A DNA stretch of 64,000 nt from Sphingomonas lacusdianchii (lineage in GTDB: Bacteria > Pseudomonadota > Alphaproteobacteria > Sphingomonadales > Sphingomonadaceae): positions 62,001 through 126,000 of the forward strand of contig NZ_JAKRET010000007.1 in NCBI RefSeq assembly GCF_022664395.1. The letters run 5' to 3'. Shown here one piece after another: positions 1-10,238 of this stretch; the stretch's first letter is position 1; each line of letters begins with the position of its first letter. The translations under genes and the position numbers were made by a program. A model generated the notes under the pieces. The model had not been told where the DNA came from and did not search any database. It was given only the letters and a program-made list of their open reading frames with translations.

Positions 1-128
1 TCAAGATCACCGAAGAGGGCGGCGCGGTCGTCACCGGCACGCCGACCTTCCTCATCAACGGCGAGAAGGCCGAGAATGCGCTGTCGTGGCCGCAGGTCGA
101 GGCGGCGCTGAAGGCGGCCGGCGCCTGA
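1..128 (+). CDS. DsbA/thioredoxin-fold protein, C-terminal end only
   Basis: The window opens inside this gene. The frame starting at base 3 gives 41 residues up to the TGA at 126-128. The stretch GTPTFLINGE is the cis-proline loop and following strand typical of DsbA-like thioredoxin folds. It is followed by one amphipathic helix (WPQVEAALKAAG), the usual end of such proteins. The active-site CxxC would lie upstream of the window, so it cannot be said whether this is a disulfide oxidase or a relative without cysteines. The gene ends four bases before the smc start, so the two are probably co-transcribed. Confidence 0.75.
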   Translation, partial: KITEEGGAVVTGTPTFLINGEKAENALSWPQVEAALKAAGA

Positions 129-132
129 CCCC

Positions 133-3100
133 ATGGCCGCGCCGGATGACGCGGCCCTTCCTCCCGCGCCGGGGCTGACGCTCCAGCGGCTGCGGCTGAG
201 CGGGTTCAAAAGCTTCGTCGACCCCGCCGATCTGGTGATCGAGGCGGGGCTGACCGGCGTCGTCGGCCCCAATGGCTGCGGCAAGTCGAACCTGCTCGAA
301 GCGTTGCGCTGGACCATGGGCGAGAACAGCGCCAAGTCGCTGCGCGGCGCGGGGATGGACGACGTCATCTTCGCCGGCACCGCGACGCGACCGCAGCGCG
401 ATTTCGCCGAAGTCGCGATCCTTGCCGAAGACGCGAATGGCGACGAGGTCGAGATCGTCCGCCGGATCGAGCGCGGTGCCGGTTCCGCCTATCGCATCAA
501 CGGTCGCGACGTCCGTGCCAGGGACGTGTCGCTGCTGTTCGCCGATGCCGCCACCGGCGCGCATTCGCCCGCGCTGGTCAGCCAGAACCGGATCGGCGCG
601 GTCATCGCCGCGCGCCCCGCCGAACGCCGCGCGATGCTGGAGGAAGCCGCCGGCATCGCCGGGCTGCACGTCCGGCGCAAGGATGCCGAAGGCAAGCTCC
701 GCGCCACCGAGGCCAATCTCGAACGCTTGGCCGAGATCGCGCAGGAACAGGATGCGCGCGCCGCGACGCTCCGGCGGCAGGCACGGGTCGCGACACGGTA
801 TCGCGAACTGACCGATGCGATCCGGGTGGCGGAGGCGCGGGCAATCTATGCCCGCTGGCGCGACGCGGTCGCCGCGGCCGAAGCCGCCACTACCGAAGCC
901 AAGACCGCCGAGGCGCTGGTCACCAGTCACGCCGGGATGCAGGGTCGGACCGCCGGCGACCTGTCGGCGGCGACCCAGGCGCTGGCGACGGCCCGCGCCG
1001 ATGCCGAACGCCTGCGCCAGCAGTTGAGCGACGTCGGCCATGCCCGCGAGCGGGTACAGGCGCAGGCCAATGCCGCGACGCGGCGGCTGGCCGACCTGAC
1101 CGCACAGACCGCACGCCTGACCGAAGATCGCGCGCGCGAAGCGGCGCTGGCCGGCGACGCCGAAACCGCGCTCGCCCGGCTCGACGCCGAACGCGCGCAA
1201 CTTGCCGACGCGCTGGCCGACGCCACCGCGCGCCTGCCGCTGCTCGATGCGGCACTGGACGCGGCAACCCGTGCTGCCGCCCTTGCCGACGCCGCCCATG
1301 CCGAGGCGCTGGCCGCACAGGCCGCCGAACTGGCCGAAGCGCGCGTCGCCACCGCCGCCCACGATGCCGCCCGCGCGCGACTCGACCGGGCCCGGCGTGA
1401 AGAAGCACGGCTGCTCGCCGAGCAATCTACCCTGTCTGCGGTCGCGCCGCTGGTCGCCGAACGTACGGCCGCAGCCGAACGGCGCGCGGCGGCGCTGAAC
1501 GATGCCGACACCGCCCGCGCGGCGATCGCCGCCGCCGAAGCCGCCGACCGGTCCGCCCAGGAAGCGCGCGGCCGCGCCCAGTCCGACCGCGCCGCCGCCG
1601 CCGCCGAACTCGCCGCGATCGATAGCGAGATCGCCGCGCTCGACCGCGCGCTACGGCGGACCGGGCGGGCGCGAATCATCGATTCGGTCGTAGTCGAACC
1701 GGGGTTCGAAGCGGCGCTGGCGGCGGCGTTGGGCGACGATCTCGACGCCGGCACCGATCCCGCCGACGATCGCTATTGGCGGGACGACGCGATTGCCGGC
1801 GAACAGCCCGCGGTACCGGTCGGCATCGGCCGCCTGTCGGCGCATGTCACCGCCCCGCTCCTCGCCCGGCGACTGGCGCAGATCCTGGTCGTCGAGCGCG
1901 ACGACGGCACGCCATTGGCGGTCGGACAGCGGCTGGTGACGCTCGACGGTGCGCTGCGCCGCTGGGACGGGCTGCGCAGCCGTGCTGGATCGGGAGCGGC
2001 GGCGGCCGAGCGCCTCGCCCGAACCAATCGCCTGCGTACGCTGCGGGAGAGCCGCCCGGCACTGGCCGATCGACGTGCCGTTGCCGACACCGCATTGTCC
2101 GCCGCCGATACCGCCATCGCCGAAGCGCGAACGACGTTGACCACCGCGCGGCGCACGCTCGACAGCGCCGAGACTACCGCCCGCGAGGCCGCACGTGCCG
2201 AAGACCGCGCCGTCGCCGCGATCGAACGCGCACAGGCGCGTGCCGACGACGTCGCGGCAAGACTGGAGCGTCTGCGCGGCGAACTGGCCGAAGCCGCCGC
2301 CGATACCGATCGCGCCGCCGACGCCGTCCGCGCGTTACCCGACCGCACGCTCGTCGGTGCCCGCGTCGCCGCCTTGCTGGCGCAAGCCAATGCCGCCCGC
2401 TCCGGTGTCGCCGACGCCCATGCAGCACGGTCGACGCTGGATACCGCCCTGGTCCGCGATCATGCGCGGGCCGCCACGGCGGAGGCCGAAATCGCATCGT
2501 GGCACGCCCGCGCGACGGACGCGGCCGGACGGATCGCCGATATCGATGACCGCATGGCGACCATCGCCGCCGATCGCGACGCGCTGCGCGACCGTCCCGC
2601 CGCACTCGCCACCGAACTCGTCGCGATCGAGCAGGACTTCGCCCGATTGCGCACCGCCGCCGCCGAGGCCGCGACCGGCGAACAGGCCGCCGAAGGCCGG
2701 CTACGCGCCGCCGAACGCGCCGCCGGCGATATCGCCGAAGCGATCGCCGCCGCCCGTGAAACCCGCGCCGGCGCTGCGGCGCGTGCCGAGGGGCACGAGC
2801 AACGCCGCCTCGAACTCGGCCGGCTGTCGGGCGAGCGCTTCCAATGTCCGCCGCCGCTGCTGCCGCGCATCGGCTTCGTCGCGGCGGAGGTCGGCGACGC
2901 TGCGGCCGAGACGGCGGCACATGACGGGTTGCTCGGGACCCGCGACCGGATCGGCCCGGTCAACCTGATCGCCGAGACCGAACTTGCCGAACTCGAAGCG
3001 GCGCAGGGCGAAACGGCGGCCGAGCGCGCCGACCTTGCCGAAGCGGTCCAGCGGTTGCGCGGTTCGATCGGGACGCTCAACCGCGAGGGCCGCCAGCGGC

Positions 3101-3576
3101 TGCTCGCGGCGTTCGAGGCGGTCGACACCCATTTCCGCCGCCTGTTCGGTGCCTTGTTCGACGGCGGGCAGGCGCAACTCGAGTTGATCGATTCGGACGA
3201 TCCGCTGGAGGCGGGCCTCGAAATCCTTGCCCAGCCGCCGGGCAAGCGCCTCCAATCGCTGACCCTGCTGTCGGGCGGCGAGCAGGCGCTGACCGCGGTC
3301 GCGCTGATCTTCGCGCTGTTCCTGACCAATCCCGCGCCGATCTGCGTCCTCGACGAGGTCGACGCACCGCTCGACGACGCCAATATCGATCGCTTCTGCG
3401 ACCTGCTCGACCGGATGGCCGCCGACACCGACACCCGCTACCTGATCGTCACCCACAATGCCGCGACGATGAGCCGGATGCACCGCCTGTTCGGCGTCAC
3501 GATGATCGAACGCGGCGTCAGCCGGCTGGTATCGGTCGATCTGGGCGGCGCGACCAGCCTGCTCGCGGCAGAGTAA
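133..3576 (+). CDS. smc: Chromosome segregation ATPase SMC
   Basis: SMC is the core of the condensin-like complex that compacts and segregates the chromosome, working with ScpA and ScpB. The 1147-residue length is normal for bacterial SMC. The Walker A motif GPNGCGKS lies at residues 45-52. Two long Ala/Glu/Arg-rich coiled-coil arms follow, interrupted near residues 510-640 by a non-repetitive hinge. The ABC signature LSGGEQ is at 1046-1051 and Walker B VLDEVDAP at 1072-1079. The head halves are therefore at the two ends, as expected. The arms are extremely alanine-rich, which produces many long shadow frames on both strands. No scpA or scpB lies nearby. Confidence 0.97.
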   Translation: MAAPDDAALPPAPGLTLQRLRLSGFKSFVDPADLVIEAGLTGVVGPNGCGKSNLLEALRWTMGENSAKSLRGAGMDDVIFAGTATRPQRDFAEVAILAEDANGDEVEIVRRIERGAGSAYRINGRDVRARDVSLLFADAATGAHSPALVSQNRIGAVIAARPAERRAMLEEAAGIAGLHVRRKDAEGKLRATEANLERLAEIAQEQDARAATLRRQARVATRYRELTDAIRVAEARAIYARWRDAVAAAEAATTEAKTAEALVTSHAGMQGRTAGDLSAATQALATARADAERLRQQLSDVGHARERVQAQANAATRRLADLTAQTARLTEDRAREAALAGDAETALARLDAERAQLADALADATARLPLLDAALDAATRAAALADAAHAEALAAQAAELAEARVATAAHDAARARLDRARREEARLLAEQSTLSAVAPLVAERTAAAERRAAALNDADTARAAIAAAEAADRSAQEARGRAQSDRAAAAAELAAIDSEIAALDRALRRTGRARIIDSVVVEPGFEAALAAALGDDLDAGTDPADDRYWRDDAIAGEQPAVPVGIGRLSAHVTAPLLARRLAQILVVERDDGTPLAVGQRLVTLDGALRRWDGLRSRAGSGAAAAERLARTNRLRTLRESRPALADRRAVADTALSAADTAIAEARTTLTTARRTLDSAETTAREAARAEDRAVAAIERAQARADDVAARLERLRGELAEAAADTDRAADAVRALPDRTLVGARVAALLAQANAARSGVADAHAARSTLDTALVRDHARAATAEAEIASWHARATDAAGRIADIDDRMATIAADRDALRDRPAALATELVAIEQDFARLRTAAAEAATGEQAAEGRLRAAERAAGDIAEAIAAARETRAGAAARAEGHEQRRLELGRLSGERFQCPPPLLPRIGFVAAEVGDAAAETAAHDGLLGTRDRIGPVNLIAETELAELEAAQGETAAERADLAEAVQRLRGSIGTLNREGRQRLLAAFEAVDTHFRRLFGALFDGGQAQLELIDSDDPLEAGLEILAQPPGKRLQSLTLLSGGEQALTAVALIFALFLTNPAPICVLDEVDAPLDDANIDRFCDLLDRMAADTDTRYLIVTHNAATMSRMHRLFGVTMIERGVSRLVSVDLGGATSLLAAE

Positions 3577-3597
3577 CCCTCGCAGCCTACCCCATCC

Positions 3598-3790
3598 CGT
3601 TCGGTTCGAGCAGCTTCGAGCTTGTCGAGAAGAGGGTCGGGTGAACCATGCCCCGCATGGTTCAGGATTGTCCGGGGGACAATCCGACCCGCCCCTCGTC
3701 GAGAACGGCCCGCTTGGGGCACCCACTTCTCGACTTCGGTTCTCGACTTCGGTTCTCGACAGGCTCGAACCTGCGCTCGAAGCAAACGGG
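3598..3790. repeat. Intergenic palindromic repeat, copy 1, with nested hairpins
   Basis: This element fills most of the smc-argG gap. It opens with a GTTCGGTTCGAGCAGC-type arm and closes with the opposing CGACAGGCTCGAA arm and GAAGCAAACGGG. Inside are two perfect hairpins. TGAACCATGC (3643-3652) pairs with GCATGGTTCA (3656-3665). GGATTGTCC (3666-3674) pairs with GGACAATCC (3678-3686). Both are enclosed by GGGTCG (3635-3640) and CGACCC (3686-3691), which makes a three-way junction. TTCGGTTCTCGA also occurs as an adjacent near-duplicate (about 3733-3758). A second copy without the inner hairpins lies at 30714-30833 in the opposite orientation. Confidence 0.8.
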
Positions 3791-3889
3791 TGGCGGGTAG
3801 ACGGAACACCTCCGCACATCCTTGCGCCCTGCCCCCTTGTCGCCTAGTCGCCCGGCCAACCGTTTTCGCGACCCCCAAGGAGCCTGCCC

Positions 3890-5107
<1,218 letters not shown>

Positions 5108-5149
5108 GGCGCTAACGCGCGCTTAACCATGCCGGGATAGGCAGGGGCG

Positions 5150-6757
5150 ATGCCAGCCCCTGCCGCACCGGCCGCGCGCACTGCTTTGCTCGCGCTCAGC
5201 CTCGCTTCGGGGATGGGCGCGGCATGGACTATGGTACGATGGCGCGACCTGCTGGCGCGCAACCTGCCCGACCCCGACGATCTGATGCGGCTGCAACAGG
5301 TTGACGACTGGCTGGCTGGACAGGCTTTCGCGGATCTGACCCAGCACCGCATCGGGCTTCGCGGCGTGGCGATGCACTGGTCGCGGCTTCCCGATCTGAT
5401 CCCCGCCGCGATGCTCCGCGCGCTGCGTCCGCTGATCGGGGAGGCCCCTGCCGAACTAGCGATGCTGATAATGTGGCCGACGCTGCTGTTCGCGGCATTG
5501 CTGTGGGTTGCGGCATTGCTGGGGCGGCGCATCGGGGTTCGCCCGATCGAAACGATGCTGGTGGCGCTACTCGCCTATCCGCTGACCCCGTTGTTCGCGC
5601 CGGGGCGGATCGACCATCATGGGTTGCAGATGGTGCTGCTGCTCGCCGGACTGCTGGCGCTTGGCGGCCGTGCGACGCTGCGTGCCGGCATCGGCGGCGG
5701 TCTGGCGCTGGTCGCATCGATCGTCGTGGGGATGGAAACGGTGCCGCTGTTCGTCGTGGCGGTGGCCGTGCTCGCGCTGCGCTGGTGTGGCGATCGATCG
5801 GAGGATGCGCGGCTGACCGGCCTTGCGCTGGCGACGGGCGGCGCGGCGGTGGCGGCGATGCTAGTCTTCGCAACCGATAGCTGGGCGCTGCCGGCATGCG
5901 ACGGCTTCCTGCGCCAGAGCTGGATCGCGACGATGATCGGCGCGGTCGCGCTCGGTTCGCTCGCGATGGTCGGACGCTTCGCAACGACCCGCGTCGCGCG
6001 ATATCGCTGTGTGGCGGTCGCCGGCATCGGCACGGTTCTGGCGATCGCCGTCCTGGCACCTGCCTGTCGCAATCCCTATGGCGCGGTCGATCCCCTATTG
6101 GCGCGGCTTTGGCTGCGCGAGGTCGGCGAGGCCGGCAGCATCCTGACCGCCGATCCGCGCTGGTCGTTGCGCTATACCGGCTTGCTGGTGGCCGCGATCG
6201 TCGCCGGCATCGTTCGCGAACGCGCTTCGCCCGCCGCGCTGCGTCGCATGCTGCTGATGGTGGCGTTTGCGTCGCTGGCGCTGGCGGCGGTGCAATTGCG
6301 CGGCGCCTATGGCGGGATCGCGGTGGCCACGATCCTGCTGGCCGACGCCATCGCCGCAACCCGGCGACACGGTGTCGCCGCCGCATCGGCGATGCGACTG
6401 GCGGGGGCGGGTATCGCCTATCCGCTGCTTGCCGCCGCATTGCCCATCTCCGCCCGATCGGCCGGCCCACCGTCCTGCGTTACGCCAGCGACCCTGCAGG
6501 CGCTGGCCGCGCTGCCGCCGGCCCGCGTCCTCGCGCCGGTCGATCTCGGCCCATGGCTGGTTCGCCACGGGCACCATGCCATTGCCGCACCCTATCACCG
6601 CAACGCCGCCGGCATCCTTGCGACCTATCGCTTTGCCGCAGCTGGGGAGCGGCAACGCCGGACGCTGCTGCATCGTCTCGACATCGACTATGTCGTCGGA
6701 TGCGACGGGCGGGGATTGATCGCGACCGCCACCCCCGCACTGTGGCGCGTGCCCTGA
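5150..6757 (+). CDS. Polytopic membrane protein, probable GT-C-type glycosyltransferase
   Basis: The 535-residue protein has a large number of hydrophobic segments (about ten to twelve) and a short C-terminal periplasmic tail with few helices. The first extracytoplasmic loop after TM1 carries acidic residues (PDPDD, about 40-46) followed by VDDWLAGQAF and MHWSRLPDL. A later loop has GRIDHHGLQ. This arrangement is reminiscent of GT-C lipid-linked sugar transferases (PglB/STT3, ArnT). The family assignment is inference, and donor and acceptor are unknown. A TTAACCAT motif (5123-5130), similar to a CtrA half-site, lies 20 bases before the start. The next gene encodes a second protein of the same general kind. 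Confidence 0.7.
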   Translation: MPAPAAPAARTALLALSLASGMGAAWTMVRWRDLLARNLPDPDDLMRLQQVDDWLAGQAFADLTQHRIGLRGVAMHWSRLPDLIPAAMLRALRPLIGEAPAELAMLIMWPTLLFAALLWVAALLGRRIGVRPIETMLVALLAYPLTPLFAPGRIDHHGLQMVLLLAGLLALGGRATLRAGIGGGLALVASIVVGMETVPLFVVAVAVLALRWCGDRSEDARLTGLALATGGAAVAAMLVFATDSWALPACDGFLRQSWIATMIGAVALGSLAMVGRFATTRVARYRCVAVAGIGTVLAIAVLAPACRNPYGAVDPLLARLWLREVGEAGSILTADPRWSLRYTGLLVAAIVAGIVRERASPAALRRMLLMVAFASLALAAVQLRGAYGGIAVATILLADAIAATRRHGVAAASAMRLAGAGIAYPLLAAALPISARSAGPPSCVTPATLQALAALPPARVLAPVDLGPWLVRHGHHAIAAPYHRNAAGILATYRFAAAGERQRRTLLHRLDIDYVVGCDGRGLIATATPALWRVP

Positions 6758-6845
6758 CCGGCACCGGACACGGCCAGCGCCGGCCATACCGGCACCCTGT
6801 CAACAACGCTTGTCGGAACCGGCGCCGACCCTATAGAAGCGGCAC

Positions 6846-8486
6846 ATGAACGGGGGCAAAGCGGCTTGGTGGCAGACGCGATGGTTCGTCGCGCTGATGG
6901 CGGTGCTGGCGGTCGTCCCGCTGCTATGGCCCGACGTCCCGCCGCTGGTCGACCTGCCCGGCCATATGGGGCGCTACCGTGTCCAGCAGCTCTGGGACAC
7001 CGGACAGGCACCCTGGTTCCACGACTGGTATAATTTCGACTGGAGCCTGATCGGCAATCTCGGCGTCGACCTGCTGGTCTGGCTGTTCGAGCCGCTGCTC
7101 GGCCTCGAACCGACCGTGAAGCTCATCATCATGGCGATCCCGCCGCTGACCGCGGTCGGGCTGCTGTGGATCGCGCGCGAGGTGCATGGCCGCATCCCGG
7201 CGACCGCGCTGTTCGCGCTGCCGATCGTCTACAGCTTTCCGCTCCATTTCGGCTTCGCGAACTTCGCGCTGTCGATGGCGCTCGCGCTCAACGCCTTCGC
7301 GCTGTGGCTGCGGCTCGGGCGACAAGGGCGGCTGCTGCTGCGCGGGATCGTGTTCGTGCCGATCGCGGGGCTGATCTGGCTGACCCATACCTTCGGCTGG
7401 GGGACATTGGGCGTGCTCGCCGCCTCGGCCGAGCTGATCCGCGAACATGACCGGCGGCGCAACTGGTTCGCCGCCGCCTTCCATGCCGGGCTGCACTGCC
7501 TCGTCCTCGCTCCGCCCGCGCTGCTGATGCTGCTGTGGCGTTCAGGGGGCCATGTCGGCGGGCAGACCGCCGACTGGTTCAACTGGCGCGCAAAGATGTT
7601 GTGGATGACCATGACGCTGCGCGACCGGTGGCAGCTCTACGACCTCGCCTCGGTCGCGGTCTTCTACCTCGTGTTGTTCAAGGGGCTGCGCGATCCCAAT
7701 ATCGGCTATTCGCGCAATCTGGGTCTGTCCGCGCTGTTCCTGATCGCGGTCTATATCCTGTTGCCGCGCATCGTGTTCGGGTCGGCCTATGCCGATATGC
7801 GGCTGGTCCCCTATCTCTTCGGCATCTGCCTGATCGCGCTGCGCCCCAAACCGGGCCTCTCGATCCGCCATGCCGGGGTGCTCGCCGCGATCGGCCTTGC
7901 CATCTTCGTCGTGCGGATCGGCGCGACCACGGCCAGCTTCTGGCTGTACGACCGCGACTATGACCGCGAACTGGCGGCGCTCGACCATGTCCCGGTCGGG
8001 GCGCGGCTGGTCACCTTCGTCGGCGAAACCTGCTACAATGAATGGCGGATGACCCGGCTGCAGCATCTGCCCGGCATGGCGCTGACCCGGCGGCTCGCCT
8101 ATGCCAACGACCAATGGTCGATGGCGGGCGGCCAGTTGCTGACCGTACGCTATACGCCCGCCCGCGGCTTCTCCCACGACCCCTCCGAACTGGTCACCGA
8201 CGTCAAATGCCCGCGCGAATATTGGCGGCCGATCGCCGGGGCGCTGTACAAATTCCCGCGCGACGCCTTCGACTATGTCTGGCTGATCCGCCCGCCCAAA
8301 TATGACCGCCGGCTGGAACAGGGCCTGGTACCGATCTGGCGCAACGGTCGCAGCGCGCTGTTCCGCATCGACCACCGCGTGCCCCCGCCGGTGCTGACAT
8401 GGAGCGATCTGGGCAACCGGCCGTTTGCCAAACCCCGCCGCCGCCCGTCACGCCAGATGGCGGCACGCGACACGATCGTCCGGTAA
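6846..8486 (+). CDS. Polytopic membrane protein, probable GT-C-like
   Basis: This 546-residue protein starts with a transmembrane helix (residues 12-28), then the extracytoplasmic motif PPLVDLPGHMGRY. About ten further hydrophobic segments follow, then a soluble C-terminal domain of roughly 150 residues (ARLVTFVGETCYNEW...). The early Asp in the first loop and the helix-rich body resemble GT-C enzymes, but no diagnostic catalytic motif could be assigned, so the product remains a predicted membrane glycosyltransferase or hypothetical protein. It is 88 bases downstream of a similarly built gene in the same direction, so the two may act in one envelope glycan pathway. AAGGAG for the next gene overlaps its stop codon. 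Confidence 0.7.
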   Translation: MNGGKAAWWQTRWFVALMAVLAVVPLLWPDVPPLVDLPGHMGRYRVQQLWDTGQAPWFHDWYNFDWSLIGNLGVDLLVWLFEPLLGLEPTVKLIIMAIPPLTAVGLLWIAREVHGRIPATALFALPIVYSFPLHFGFANFALSMALALNAFALWLRLGRQGRLLLRGIVFVPIAGLIWLTHTFGWGTLGVLAASAELIREHDRRRNWFAAAFHAGLHCLVLAPPALLMLLWRSGGHVGGQTADWFNWRAKMLWMTMTLRDRWQLYDLASVAVFYLVLFKGLRDPNIGYSRNLGLSALFLIAVYILLPRIVFGSAYADMRLVPYLFGICLIALRPKPGLSIRHAGVLAAIGLAIFVVRIGATTASFWLYDRDYDRELAALDHVPVGARLVTFVGETCYNEWRMTRLQHLPGMALTRRLAYANDQWSMAGGQLLTVRYTPARGFSHDPSELVTDVKCPREYWRPIAGALYKFPRDAFDYVWLIRPPKYDRRLEQGLVPIWRNGRSALFRIDHRVPPPVLTWSDLGNRPFAKPRRRPSRQMAARDTIVR

Positions 8487-8497
8487 AGGAGACGCCC

Positions 8498-8812
8498 ATG
8501 GACTTTCTCAACAACGCGCTGAACCTTGCCGGCCGCTTCGACCTGCCCGCCATCGCCGAAAAGGCGGGCATCACCCCCGAACAGGTGCAGACCGTGATCG
8601 GCCTGCTCGGCAAGTTCGCCGGCCATGCCGACCCGGCACAGGACGCCGCCGACCATAGCGGCGTGTCACGCCATCAGATCGAGGCGATCCTGTCCGAAAT
8701 CGGCGGCGCCGACGCGCTGGGACAGGTGGCGCAGGCATTCGGCTTCGATGTCGATCCGAAGGGTGCGGGCGACGTGCTGGGCAATCTCGGCGGGATGTTC
8801 GGGCGGAAGTAA
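8498..8812 (+). CDS. Small hypothetical protein
   Basis: The chosen ATG at 8498 lies 6 bases after AAGGAG (8486-8491) and gives 104 residues. The frame stays open upstream but that part overlaps the previous gene. The protein is mostly helical: an N-terminal helix (MDFLNNALNLAGRF), AEKAGITPEQVQTVIGLLGKF, and a glycine-rich end (LGNLGGMFGRK). The style recalls YidB/DUF937-type small proteins, though not closely enough to name it. It has no signal peptide and no cysteine. It is probably the last gene of the membrane-protein unit, because a palindromic repeat follows at once. Confidence 0.7.
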   Translation: MDFLNNALNLAGRFDLPAIAEKAGITPEQVQTVIGLLGKFAGHADPAQDAADHSGVSRHQIEAILSEIGGADALGQVAQAFGFDVDPKGAGDVLGNLGGMFGRK

Positions 8813-8841
8813 ACGCAAAGCGCGATTCATCCGACTGAACA

Positions 8842-8925
8842 CGTCGCCCCAGCGCAGGCTGGGGCCTCTCGCGGCTCCTGCTGCGTGCGATCACTGGGAG
8901 ATCGCAGCCTGCGCTGGGATGACGT
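8842..8925. repeat. CCCCAGC/GCTGGGG palindromic repeat pair, copy A
   Basis: Two half-elements face each other: CGTCGCCCCAGCGCAGGC and, about 50 bases on, GCCTGCGCTGGGATGACG. The second is close to the reverse complement of the first. The spacer contains GGCTCCTGCTGCGTGCGATC. The element sits between the 3' ends of two convergent genes (8812 and 8952), where the folded RNA could also act as a bidirectional terminator. Related pairs occur at 10137, 45880, 52239 and 60267. Confidence 0.8.
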
Positions 8926-8951
8926 ACGGTTCAATGCCGGTAATTCAACGC

Positions 8952-10082
8952 TCACCCCCGCCGGAACGGGGTCATCTCGCCCAGATATTCCTGCTCCTGG
9001 CCCACCGCCGCGCGCTCGCGTTCCAGAAACTCGGCGACCGCGCGGCGGAAACCGGGATCGGGCAGGAAATGCGCCGACCACGTCGTCACCGGCACATAGC
9101 CGCGCGCCAGCTTGTGCTCGCCCTGCGCCCCCGCCTCGACCCGTTGCAAGCCCCGCGCGATCGCGGCATCGATCGCCTGATAATAGCATAGCTCGAAATG
9201 GAGGAACGGCACCTCCTCCACCGCGCCCCAATAGCGCCCGTACAGCGCATCGCCACCGATCAGGTTGAGCGCCCCCGCAATCGGCCGCCCGTCGCGCTCG
9301 GCAAGGATCAGCAGCACGTCGTCGCCCATCGTCTCCGTCAACAGCGGAAAGAAGCTGCGCGTCAAATACGGCCGGCCCCACTTCCGGTTGCCGGTGTCCT
9401 GATAGAAGGCCCAGAACGCATCCCAATGTTCGGGCCGGATGTCGCGCCCGGTCAGGTGCCGCACCGTCAGCCCGTCGAGCGCCGCCGCGCGTTCCTTGCG
9501 GATCGCCTTGCGCTTGCGACTGGCAAGCTCGTTCAGGAAATCGTCGAAACCGCCATAGCCGCGATTGGCCCAGTGAAACTGCGTCCCCGCCCGCGTCAGC
9601 CAGCCCGCCGCCTGAAACGCAGCCAGCTGCGCCTCGTCGACAAAGGTCGCGTGCGCCGACGACAGCCCGTTCTGCCGCACCACCGCCTCGATCGCGCCGA
9701 TCAGCGCTGGCGCCTGCTCGGCATCGCGCAGCAGCAGTCGGGGGCCGGGCACCGGGGTGAAGGGCACCGCGATCTGCAGCTTGGGGTAATAATCGCCCCC
9801 CGCCCGCTCCCACGCATCGGCCCAGGCGTGGTCGAACACATATTCGCCCTGGCTGTGCCCCTTGGCATAGGCGGGCGCGATCGCGACCGGCATGCCGGCG
9901 GCATCATCGACGATGATCGGCAGCGGCTGCCATCCCGACCGCCCGCCGACGCTGCCCGACGCCTCGAGCGCCGAGAGGAAGGCGTGGGACAGGAACGGAT
10001 TGCCCGTGCCCGCGCACGCATCCCACTGATCGGCAGGCACGGCACGGACGCCCTCGGCGATGCGGGCGGTGATGGTCGTCAC
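8952..10082 (-). CDS. FemAB-like / GNAT-fold acyltransferase-type protein (PF04339 family)
   Basis: The 376-residue protein matches by eye the family first called DUF482 and later 'peptidogalycan biosynthesis/recognition', a GNAT-fold group related to FemAB aminoacyltransferases. Typical features are NPFLSHAFLSALEASGSVG (residues 28-46), YVFDHAWADAW, YYPKLQIAVPFTPVPG and the late ELCYYQAIDAAI followed by a polar GAQGEHKLARGY. No signal peptide is present, so it is probably cytoplasmic. The substrate is not known. The gene is flanked on both sides by copies of the same palindromic repeat and is not in an obvious operon. Confidence 0.85.
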   Translation of the reverse strand: MTTITARIAEGVRAVPADQWDACAGTGNPFLSHAFLSALEASGSVGGRSGWQPLPIIVDDAAGMPVAIAPAYAKGHSQGEYVFDHAWADAWERAGGDYYPKLQIAVPFTPVPGPRLLLRDAEQAPALIGAIEAVVRQNGLSSAHATFVDEAQLAAFQAAGWLTRAGTQFHWANRGYGGFDDFLNELASRKRKAIRKERAAALDGLTVRHLTGRDIRPEHWDAFWAFYQDTGNRKWGRPYLTRSFFPLLTETMGDDVLLILAERDGRPIAGALNLIGGDALYGRYWGAVEEVPFLHFELCYYQAIDAAIARGLQRVEAGAQGEHKLARGYVPVTTWSAHFLPDPGFRRAVAEFLERERAAVGQEQEYLGEMTPFRRG

Positions 10083-10136
10083 GGTGGCGAAGATAGGGGG
10101 TGAGACGTTGCGAGGAAAGGTGTCGGCCGCCCATCA

Positions 10137-10220
10137 CGTCACCCCGGCGCAGGCTGGGGTCTCTGCCGGCTCCTGTCCTGAACTATAACCGGGAGACCCC
10201 AGCCTGCGCTGGGGTGACGT
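10137..10220. repeat. CCCCAGC/GCTGGGG palindromic repeat pair, copy B
   Basis: The left half reads CGTCACCCCGGCGCAGGC and the right half GCCTGCGCTGGGGTGACG, nearly perfect inverse copies. They flank a 40-base spacer containing CTCCTGTCCTGAACTATAAC. It lies between the start of the FemAB-like gene and the end of the mscS-type gene. The pair can form one long imperfect stem, or each half its own small hairpin. Confidence 0.85.
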
Positions 10221-10238
10221 TAGGGAAGCAGGCGCACC

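Noticed and set aside
55..1425. Long minus-strand open frame opposite smc
   Set aside because: It is a shadow of the alanine-rich GC-rich SMC coding sequence; the translation is Gly/Arg-rich without any domain.
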